Origin: Chromera velia
Lineage: Eukaryota > Sar > Chromeraceae
Length of the DNA stretch: 64,000 nucleotides
Reading direction: 5' to 3'
Assembly (NCBI GenBank): GCA_018398765.1
Contig: JAHBMJ010005306.1
Span: forward strand, 1-64,000
Part shown: positions 45,846-56,453 of the stretch, piece after piece
How the letters are laid out: each line of letters begins with the position of its first letter
How positions within the stretch are numbered: position 1 is the stretch's first letter
The notes under the pieces: generated by a model
What the model was told of the DNA's origin: nothing
What the model saw: only the letters and a program-made list of their open reading frames with translations
Database searches by the model: none
Program-made: the position numbers and the translations under genes

Positions 45846-48098
45846 TCAAACTGCTCCAATGTCTTGCTGCGCAGAACTTTGCTTTTTCATTCGCTCAGAG
45901 TGCGAAGGTCGCACCACCCAGGCAGCAAGAACGGTAATGTCGTCCATCTTACCACCTGCGTAATGGGTCCCTGACTGTCTCGCGTGACGGGCGAAAGGCG
46001 TCTTGGCTTTCGGGTCCCGTGAGCGGTGGAAAGCCGCGTGCGCGACTGCAGCCGCCACGTGCTCTGCTGATGTGACCAGCTCTGAGTTTTGCAACAGAGA
46101 CGCTTCATAAGGGGACATCGTCAGATTCGCGAGCGCGCAGATCTCGTGGTCAAACAGGTTGTCAAAAACGCCGTCGGTCCCGAGAAGCACCAGGTCACCC
46201 TCTTGGAGCGACGTGCTGTACGTCGCTGCCATGCTGGGGGTGTCTTGGGGCATCATCGACGACTGACGCAGCACACGCACAAGCGTCGCCTTGCCCTCTT
46301 GAATCAGCTGACTGTAATGCTCTTCCCTTGGCAAACGTGCTAGTTGGAAGGGACAGTTGAAGGTATGCTGCTGCTCCTTCGTTCGCATCACACATGTCAT
46401 CACATGGGACTTTTGTCGCCGCAGCACCATCAAGGTACTGTCCCCGAGGTTGCTGACCCCCAGACGTTCTCCCGGTTGGTCTAAGCAACAAATCAGGGCA
46501 GTCGAGGACCCGAACGCGGACGTTGTCGCATACCCTGCCGTCAAAACTGCTACAGCTTTTGCAGAGACAGATTCACCGTGCTCGGCAATTTTCGCACTTG
46601 CCTCCTTGCACCCCCTCATCAGCTGTTCAGCAAACAGGCGGGGGTTCAACCCGAAGGAATCCCATTCTCCCACGCCGTCTGCAATGCCTAGACAGCCCGT
46701 CTCGGGAGACGCAAAGTAAGCATCCGCCCCCCCTGTGTGAGCCTTGTCGGGATGCGGGATCATGAACCCCCCCGACATCAGCTTCAGCCCTGAGTTCTCA
46801 CGAACGTCAATGGGCAGCTGGAGGTCAACTAAAAGATCGGGAGAAATCAGAAATTCAAGAACGGAGGGGGGCCAGCCCTGGACGGACAGACTTGTCACCC
46901 GGCGGAGACCTTCCTCGCGTGACGCCGCGAGTGCAACATGCGTCGCTGACTGCGAGTGCTTCATCGAGAGGTCGCCATTTGCCGCACGGTCGGCATCATG
47001 TTCGTGAGAAGTGACAGAGTCACCCTCATTGAAAGAATCCATCGACTCGTGGGCATAAAAGTTGCAAGGCCCCCCCCCAGATGAGGGATGAAGGCTACCG
47101 CCTGCCGAGCTAGGGCTATACTGATTTGAGGTGGGATGCTGAGATGGAGGATGCTGGTGCTGATGGGGGTAGTGCCCTCCTGTATGCACGGGCGGGCTTT
47201 TGGGACTATGATTAGGGTGGGGGGAACCGGCCATGTCTCTGGAGATAGAAGGACCGTTGCGGTGAACGTCAGCGGCGGGGGAGCCGGGAAAGTCGCTGTG
47301 GGTGGCGGCGCTTGCTGCTGCGGGAGATGAGGCGAAGGACGCCCCGCCGTCGTTGTTGATCGTCAACGGGCGGGAGCGGGTGCGACGGACGGCGGGAGAG
47401 ACAATCAGGACATTGTTCCAGTTGTCCCCCGGGTCTCTCTGCTGAGGCATTGAGTCGTCGCACCTGCACACACACACACACACACAAACAAAACGCAGGA
47501 AGGAACATACACGGGTTGACAGGAGGCCAGTCACTTGTGAGAGAGAACCAGTGCAAGAACCCGTGCATAAACAGAACCATCCATGCTCATGCTCAGCTTT
47601 CCCTCCCCCCACCCCACCCCCAATCAACCGACCGACCGACCGACCTCCATTCGCCGTCGACCACGAACTTGTAGAAGTGCACCCCTGTTTTCAGTTCAGG
47701 CACCGCTTCCAGAAGGGACACCCAGAAGATGCCAGACGCGGGGCACCTCCACAACGAGAGGCGCTCTTCCCACGGACGCCCAGTGAACGACCCCGCGAGC
47801 TCAACGACGTGCGCCTGTGGGTCGACCCACTTAATAATCACGTCCGCGCGCCTGCAAGCAGTTTGTTGGCACAAACGACCAAACGAACAAATCAATAATT
47901 GAAGGGATACGCATGCGGAAAAACCTCGCATGATAAGGTGGGTGCTCATATGCGCACAGACAGTGTGGTAGGGGGGGAAAGGAAGTAGAGGGACCAGCAG
48001 AAGAGAGAGCGGGAGAGAAACTCAGTGCTCAAAGGAGCTTGGTGAGCAAGAAAGGGGAATGAACACACACACACATACACACACACCCTCACACAAAC

Positions 48099-48134
<36 letters not shown>

Positions 48135-49869
48135 TGAGTGAGTGAGTGAGTGAGTGAGAGAGCCAAAGGCCAAAGCACTCTCTCATAAGTGCAGACTGCG
48201 AGGTACGAAGGGGGAATGAGTAGAAAAGAAGAAACACAAAGATGTCAGGCTTCTCTAATCCGTGCACTTACCCCGTGTCCGGTAGGTCTCTAATTTTCAT
48301 CCCATGTTGAGTGGTAGGCCAAAAAGAACAGCCTGCCGAGGGGTCCACTCCAGGTTTTTGGAAGGGCAGGACCTGGGTGGGAACGCTGCCCGTGGAGTTC
48401 CGTTTGGAAGAGGAAGAGGGGNNNNNNNNNNNNNNNNNNNNNNNNNNNNNNNNGGGGGGGGGGGGGCGTTTGGAGATTCGCTAGTGCCTGGAGGAGGAGG
48501 TATGTTGGGGGAGGAGGAGGAAGCTGCCGCATTGAAAGTCATCGCAGAAGCGGAAGCGGAGGCGGAGGAAGAGGAAGAGCCATTCACCCCCTTTGCTGCC
48601 TGCCCCTGCCCGACGGCATTGCCAGATCGCCTGCAAGTGCCAGTCGAGGAGGAGGAGGAAGAGGAAGAGGCTCCTCCTGTCTGAGTGGGTGGGTCGAGTT
48701 CCACAACTACCGGGCGAACTGGGGAAGGGCGGGAACATGCAAATGAAGAATGGGGGGCTCCGTCTGTATGCGTGTGCGGATTCACGTGCTCCATACTCAT
48801 GGAGTTGCTGGCAGTGGTGTCTTCCGAAGGAGGGGCGGGTGGGCTTCTCTCCCTTGGGTGTGATGGGCATTTGACGGTTGTGGAAGAGGAAGACAGACGA
48901 TGCTGCTGTTGTTGTGTGTGTGAGTGGGATTGTGACGGTGAGGGGGCGGTTGATGAAGGAGTATTAGGCGTAAAGGGTTTAGGACCTGCTATTTGGTTGG
49001 AAGGCGCAGAGCCTAGCGGGGTTCTGACAGGGGTGATTTCAATGACTGGGGGGGAAGGCTGAAGAATTTCATGTGAAGGGGGGACTCCAGGAATGAGAGT
49101 CGTGTGTCGAGTAGAGCCTCTGGAACTGCTCTCTCGCCTTCTTCCCCTTAACTGAGTTGTGCTTTCTTTTTCTTCTGCTGACTCAGGCTGCCCCCCCGAG
49201 CCTGGTCCTGTTGTTCCCACAGGGCGGTCGGAGGACGGACAGGTCCCTTTCAGCTTCTCTTCCGCTACTTCCTGGAGAGACAGTGCTTCCGCAGCTGCGG
49301 CTGCAGCAGAGAAGAGAAGGGTCTCATGTCTTCCTGAACTCCTCTCAGTGTCCTTCCGTCTGCTCCCTCTGTAGTCTCTCTCTCTGCTGTCTCTATTGGA
49401 GGGAGAGGTGTCGACTGCCGAGGGAGTGGAGTCCTGAGAGTTTGCAGATTTGAAGGTGGGGTAGGAGTCGTCGTGCTCGGATAAGTGCTGTAATCGCTTC
49501 ACAGACTGCAGACACATGGGCAAGGGAGGACAAGAATCATTGACTGACAAGGTACGGAGAAAAGAAATCGATGTTCGATGATATCAGAGAGGAAGAAGGA
49601 AAGGATGCCGATGGATGGAAAAGGGAAAATCGAAAGAAATGACAACCACTGACCTCAAACTTCTCGTTTGCGGCGGCGTTTATCTTTGACTGCCATTCCG
49701 CTTTCTTCTGTCTGGTCTTCAGAAACCTTAACACGCTCCCAGCTTGCGCTCTGTACCGGTACCCATCCGTCTTCGCCACTTGCGTCGCCAAGTGCAGGAA
49801 GGTGTCCGCTGGGCCTTTGGACATCTTCCCCGCCTGGTGAGAAGTGACGCACCGGCTTGAGGGCGTCAT
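45846..49869 (-). CDS. PP2C-family phosphatase with AMPK-type glycogen-binding module (paralogue B)
   Basis: Minus-strand exons: 49654-49869, 48272-49505 (contains a gap), 47645-47851 and 45846-47463. Same architecture as paralogue A: conserved N-terminal helix (LHLATQVAKTDGYRYRAQAG), a long disordered Ser/Thr/Pro-rich linker, CBM48-like exon of exactly 207 bases (KWVDPQAHVVELAGSF … FYKFVVDGEWR), and PTC7-like PP2C with GIADGVGEWDSFG, LGDSTLMVLR, LLGTDGVFDNLFDHE and KMDDITVLAAWV. Start ATG at 49867-49869. Exon 2 changes frame across the N gap only because the gap length is arbitrary; on its far side an open frame rejoins the donor (KIRDLPDTG). The PP2C part is one 1618-base exon, lacking the intron seen in A. 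The linker is strongly diverged from A, while exons 3-4 and their intron are almost identical. Confidence 0.85.
48063..48150. repeat. (CA)n(GA)n(GAGT)n compound microsatellite in PP2C-B intron 2
   Basis: CA tract, then GA tract, then GAGT units, within the intron 47852-48271. The matching intron of paralogue A (33410-33801) has no such repeat, showing that the two introns have diverged. Confidence 0.88.
48422..48453. other. Assembly gap (32 N) flanked by G runs inside PP2C-B exon 2
   Basis: N run within the linker exon, bounded by G homopolymers (C on the coding strand, encoding Pro). Frames on either side disagree, so the true length differs from 32. Confidence 0.99.
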
Positions 49870-50503
49870 TCAGCAGGCAGAAAGAAAAACAACATGTAAA
49901 GAAAGGAAGCAAAGGTAAGGCGACACGAACTGAAGCGGTACAGGTACGGAGAGAAAATCAGTTGAACGGTCCTTTGTACGCACAGAAGGGACCTTCGATG
50001 GATAATCCCAGAAAGCAAATTGGGTTTAGTAAGACTGCATTTGTGTGACTGCTACGTCCATGGTATTTTCTATGAGGAGCTTCGAAAGAGGAAAGAGTCA
50101 CATGCTGGAAGAGGAAATTAAGAGAAATTAAGGCGATCAATGTGGCAATCATAAGTCGATTGCCTGCTTTGGGGTTAAATTGATTTTGGCACTTCGCGCC
50201 TTAATTTTTTAGTTTTGCGTCATCAAAAACTGACGCACGCGTGCAAAGGAATGACGCACGCCAACACGCTGTTCATGCCCGGCATGCATGCAACGCTGAA
50301 CGCGGGTCGATCAGCTTTCAACTATATATGCACATGCAGCTAGCTGCTTAATTCGGACTGTCTGTCAGAATATGCATCGATATTATCTGTGCTTGGCTGA
50401 CATGCAGTCCTACAAGCGCGTTGAAACGCTCCTCTTGAGCCAAATCTGAACAGAGCGTGCTGCAGTGTGTGCGAAAGGTGCGCTAAACCTGGTAATCGCC
50501 AGA
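49870..50503. promoter_or_regulatory. Divergent intergenic region between PP2C-B and the ankyrin-HET gene
   Basis: 634 bases between start codons. It holds two direct copies of TGACGCACGC (about 50231 and 50251) and TGCATGCA (about 50283). It is likely a shared control region; the repeated decamer is a candidate factor site, inferred from repetition only. Confidence 0.4.
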
Positions 50504-53500
50504 ATGATTCAACAGGATACGAAAGGCATTGGAAAAGAAGAGGGTGGGGAAGCGGCAAAGAAGGAGGCAAGAGGGGCAATCCAGGGAGATGAACTGGTTG
50601 AAAGCGCCGCGTCTTTTTTCCCTGAAGTGGCACATCTTCTTGTGAAGAATAAACCTCATTTCCCATTTGAAAAGACCTCGATTCTGTTTCGCAACACAAA
50701 ACCACGGATGAGGGGCAAAGGGAGTCGGGGTGACCCAGAGAGTGCTCATCGGGAGGGGCAGGGGAGACGAGATGTTGCCGTTGAGAAGACACGAGGAAGC
50801 ATGAGCTGCACAGGTAGGTCCGCGCATTCGGTGCTTGCGTGAGTTGATTCCCCCTTTTTGACTGACCTTTTTAGGACAACACATGCATATATGCCTCCAG
50901 CGGAAGCGGGTTAGCAAGACGGAGATAGAGAAATCTAATGTAAACTAGAGAGTCCGCAGCGACCAATCAAATAGAATCAGAGGATATGGAAGAGGATCAA
51001 ACAGGACTCAAACATATCCCATGCATGCAGGGTCTTGGAATTGTTCCTACCGTTGTTGTTTGACTGCACGGACTCAATGCCTGCATGCAGGCTCGGGCCA
51101 AAAGGGGGAGAAGGCGGACTTGGAAGGATCAAAGGGGGTGCAGGGCAAGAACGATGCAGCAGACCTTGGAGATTGCAAAAGGTCAGTAGATGCATGGATG
51201 AATGCAGAATTAACGTCGATGCGGATCCATCGCATGCATGTGCATACTTTGGTTTTTGACATCTTTCGTGTGCATGCCTTTTGCAGCTGCCGTGCATCTC
51301 CTTTCACCTGACCCTCCTACTCCCTCCTTCAGACAGCCGATTTTTTCTTTGTTTTCGTTCTCCAGCCCCACCCCTCCTTGCTCTGACCGACTTGGCACCT
51401 CTCTTCTTTTTAGTTTTTTGATGCGCTTTGGTTCCTCCGGCTTTTGTTGTGCTGTCACATATGACGCCCATCGTTTGCACTCATGTCTCCTGTCATATTT
51501 CCTCCATTCTTCCCACGCCTTCTCTTCTCTTTATTTTCAGCTACAGCCCCGGGCTGGAGGAGACGGACAGGCCCTTATACTCCCAAACCGAAGAAGCGGA
51601 AGAGTGCCCCCTAGAGTTGGTCAAAGCTGTCACTGAGGAGGAATTCGCGTACAGTTCAGCAGAGCGCATTCATGCCTTCCTCACCACACAGACAAGAGAC
51701 CCTGCAGAGCTCGGAAGGCTCTTGGGCAAGCAGGGGCTGAAGGCAAAAATCGACGCTGCGGACGAATTCGGCAACAGACTGCTTGTTTGGGGTGTTTTGT
51801 ATGGTGCAGCGGTTGTCCATCTGCTGATCAGTGCAGGCGCTGACCCAAACGTACAACAGGAAGAACACGGTAGCGCCCTGTGTTGTGCATCCCGTTGTGG
51901 TCTCTGGGAGAGTGTGCGACTGCTCCTGAGTGCCGGGGCGAATCCAAATTCCCAGAACAGTGATGGATTCTCCTCGCTGCTCTATGCCGCTGAAGCACTT
52001 CACATGGAAATGGTTGAGTGTCTTCTGTATCACGGTGCCGATCCGAATCTGGTTGAAGAGTCTGAGGGGCAGTCAGTTCTCTTCACGGTCGTCAAAAAAG
52101 GGGGACTTGTACGCCTGGTGGATCTGCTGATTAAAAGCGGGGCTGACCTGACTTTGAGAGACAAGCAGGGCAGGACGGCGCTTGACTTTGCAGAGGAAAG
52201 GGGGAATGTACGGGTTGCAGATAGAATCAGAGAAGAGCGAATAAAGGCTCCCGATGATTGCTGGTCACGAGAAATGATTGTAGAGTGGGACGGGTTGAGG
52301 TCGTTGATTGACTGCGGCGCGATCGCTGTCTGGCCCCTCAGTCTTCTTCGCAGCCTGAACGCGGCAAGTGTGCGCCTCCCTCGGCGTCAAGATGTCCCCA
52401 CAGTAGCGCAAGAACTAGGTCTCGAGTGCACTCCTTTGTGCACTCTGTCGGATTCCGAAACAATCATGAGGGGTCACTCGCATCCGGTCGGCAGCGCCTT
52501 CAAGCTCGTTGCCATAAGCTACCCCTGGCTTTCAGGAGAGCACCCCGATCCTGATGGGTTCCGCGTGCGTCAGGTCCTCCAGCAACTCGAACAGCAATGG
52601 TGGGCACGGGAGGACTCCCCAGTAGAGGTGTTTGTCTTCTGGGACTACCTGTCCCTCTTTCAGCACCCTCCCACAGGACGCCGTACAGATGAGGAAGAGA
52701 CGCTGTTTAAAAAAGCGTTGAGCCAGATGGATTTCATCTACAGCAACGCACACACAAGCGTCATCCAGTCGAAGCAACTGCCAGAGACAGCAGCAAATCC
52801 GACCAAGTACGACGATAGAGGTTGGTGTTGGTTCGAGTCGGCTGTCACAACCTTCAAGCCTTCCTGGCAGGTGTATAGTGACGTACATGCTCTTGAAAAG
52901 CAAACGAACGAGGAGGAAGGCAAAGAAGCAAAGAAGGGGATGGATGGGGAAAAAGTGGCAGAACTAGAGGAGTCTGTCCAGATCCCTGCAACACCCGCAG
53001 AGTTTGACCGAGCCATCGACGCCAAGAAGTTCACTAACGGAAAGACAGACACAGAAGCGGTCAAGAAACTGTACAGAAACTTTCTTGAAAGGGTGGTGAG
53101 TAAGGTGGAAATCTTTGTGGATGGCTCCTGGGCAGAAACAGAGCTGGACCGCCAAAAAATGGGCGCTCCAGAGTCCGAGAAGCTTGCCGATTTGCTAATA
53201 TACATCGCCGCCGACCCCTCCTTGGCATCAAAAGTCCAACCACAGCTTTTGGACTTTCGAAAAATGCCGATGGGTCATGCAGGCCTTTGTCGACTTCTCT
53301 CGGCTTGTGGTCTCTTTGGTAGCGTGACGGACGTGATGCTTGATACAGAGTCGAGAGGAACACCGGAAGATGATGAATTCAATGCCGCTGTAGGGGAATC
53401 CATGAGAGAAATTTTCAAGGGCGATGGTCCCATGCCAAAGAAGAGCGCCCTCCCGGTTTTGGCCTTCTTCGGGCTCAACGAGGTATGTGCAAGCCGACGC

Positions 53501-54954
53501 TGCGATTGATCTGCAAAATTCAGTGAAACTCTTTCCTCAGTAACCTGACGTGAAGCTATCTCTCTGAATTCTTTGAGTCCCCGACAAAGCTTTTTTGTTT
53601 TATGTCTTGCGTGCTGCAGGTGGTTGTCCGCCTCCTAAACAGGCAAGGCGGCTCGGCAGCAGACGCGACACAAATTCAAAGACGCGGACAAGCACTGCGC
53701 CTCGCTTCCCTTGCCGGCCACAACGAAATGGTTGAACTCCTTCTCGACGCGCAAGCAGACGTCAACTTTAAGGGCGAGGTCAGTTGGACACTTGTGATTG
53801 GTGAAAACACAACCTATCGCTTTCGCCACGCGACTGTGCGCAATAGGTCTCTCTACATACTATTCTCAGTCAGAGATACTCCCTGGATGAATTCAGCAGA
53901 ACCCATTCGGTGGCGGGCCTGCTGAATAGCGAGGAACAGTGAGGATTGAAAAAAAAGAACGTATAAATTCAAAAGAGCGCACTTAACTTCCGGCAACGAG
54001 AATCTCGATTGGCATGAATGTTTTTTTCTTGTTGGCCAATGTCCATAGTTGTATCTTTTGGCTTTCTCAAAAGAGCGTGACATACCTGTAGCAAATAGAA
54101 AAGCAGACAGCACAGTACTCTATGACAGGATTCGAAAGCACAGATGATGTGTGCAATACCTTCTCCCTTTCTGTATTGCAATACCTTCTCCCTTTCTGTA
54201 TTGCAATACCTTCTCCCTTTCTGTATTGCCCCCAGCTGGGAGACACAGCATCACCGCTGCACTATGCGGCTGAAGGGGGACGCAAGCACACAGTTGCCCT
54301 TCTGATCGGAAAAGGCGGTGACGTGCATGCCAAAAATGAGGTCCGTCAAATGCTAACTGCCAAGTATATCATGCGTACGGACGACAGGAAATTCTCCGAC
54401 GTTCCCCCAAGTAACTGCATGAGGAACGAAGGAACGAATAGAGGAAGGAATAGACGAAAGAAGAAACGAACGAAGGAGGGAAGGAGGGAAGGAAGGAAGA
54501 GAGAAAGAAAGAAAAAAAGAATGAATGAATAAATGAATGAATGAATGGAAGAAAGCAAAGAAAGAAAGGAAGAAAGAAAGAAAGGAAGGAAGGAAGGAAG
54601 GAAGAAAGAAAGAAAGAAAGGAAGGAAGGAAGGAGGAAGGAAGGAAGAAAGAAAGAAAGAATGAATGAATAAATGAATGAATGAATGAATGAATGGAAGA
54701 AAGCAAAGAAACAAAGAAAGAAAAACAGAAAGAAAGAATGAATGAAAGAATGAATGAAAGAATGAATGAATGAAAGAATGAATGAATGAAAGCAAAGAAA
54801 GAAAGAAAGACAGACAGAAAGAAAGAAAGAAAGAAGGGAGGAAGGAAGGAAGGAAGGAAGGAAAGAAAGAAAGAAAGAAAGAAAGAATGAATGAATGAAT
54901 GAATGAATAAATGAATGAATGAATGAATGAATGAATGGAAGAAAGCAAAGAAAC

Positions 54955-55015
<61 letters not shown>

Positions 55016-56414
55016 GGGAGGAAGGAAGGAAGGAAGGAAAGAAAGAAAGAAAGAAAGAAACGAAGGAGCGAACTCAGGACCGACCGAACGAACGAAGAAC
55101 GAAAGGAAGGAAGAAAGGAAGGAGGGAGGGAAGCAGGGAAGAAAGGGGAGAGAGAGAGGGAGGGAGGAGGGAGGGAGGGAGGGAGGGAGGGAGGGAGGAG
55201 GGAAGGGGAAGGAAGAATCATTTTCGGAAGGTGTGTTCACACAGCGCAGAAGAGGGCTCTCTTCGGTGGGCAGAGGGTTTGCCGCACAATTCCTTCAGGG
55301 TTCGAAGTGTCTCTCTCGGATTACTCCAATGTTCCGCTCGTGCTCTTGGACAACTGAAAGGAAAACCTTCCTAAAGCATGCATGCAGGTCGGAGAGACAC
55401 CCCTTCACGTGGCGGCAAAGGAAGGCCACAAGGAGACCGTCGCATGTTGTGTTGAAAAAGGGGCAACTGTGGACGAAAAAGATGAGGTCGGTCCAAAAAC
55501 GTTTTCTTCCAAAGTCTTCGAACAACTTGACAGAACTGAAGGTGCATGTTTCAGCAGCGTGCTGCAGGAAACACACATGTACGTCCGTCTGTGGTGCCAT
55601 CATGATCCATTTCTCGTGCTCTTCTGAAGACGCAACGCATGAATTGAATCAATTCTGCAACTCTGTACGCGGTCAGACTGGTCCTGCGCCAAATTAATCG
55701 TGCGTCGACCCTCAATTGACTGACAGCAGTCACCGTCGTAGGGCATGCAGTAGTCCTCTTCTGGCCGACTGACTAAATCTCCGTGCGATGTCTTTCCACT
55801 AGTTCATTCCGTCCTCTAGGACTCCTTCTTTCTTTTGACTCAAAGCATCAGTGGTCGGGAAAAAGAAATAACACCCTGCTTATGAATGTGCGCGTACAGT
55901 TAGGGAGGACACCACTCCAATGGGCGGCAGAGAAAGGCCACAAAGAGACCATCGCAGTGCTCCTTGACAAGGGGGCGAACGTAAACGAGAAGAACCAGGT
56001 TAGTCAGAACCCAGTGCATGCCGTTAGAGCCTAAAAAGTGTACGTAAACAGAGAATATCAAACTCACAAACGACCTCGAGCAAATGCACGGTCAGTAGGA
56101 AACGACACCAGTGTAAGCCCTGCAGAGCGTGGAGTCAAAGAAACTTGTCAAGGAGTGTAGATAAATGAGTGCGCGTGAGATGAAATCCTGGAAAAGATGT
56201 TTCTTTGCTGACAGCGAAAAGGGGGAGATGGTGAATCAGAAAGATGGGGCCAGTCAATCTCACCCAGCCAAGGGTCGGAAAAGTGCATGACATGTGTAAA
56301 TCACAAGCGACACTTGGTCAAAGTCCGCTCTGCAGTTGCAGTAAAAGGTAGGAAGGAAGGAAGGAAAGAAGGAAAGAAAGAAGGAAGGAAGGAAGGAAGG
56401 AAGGAAGCAAGGAC

Positions 56415-56453
<39 letters not shown>

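Noticed and set aside
45887-47786. Shadow frames on both strands across the PP2C-B exons, some over 100 codons
   Set aside because: They overlap the true PP2C frame in other phases; none shows a motif, whereas the minus-strand frame carries all PP2C motifs.
54346-55240. Frames of nearly 300 residues rich in Ser/Phe/Leu, resembling a membrane protein
   Set aside because: Produced by the complement of the GAAA/GAAG repeat; no non-repetitive sequence supports them and real ankyrin exons lie on the other strand around them.
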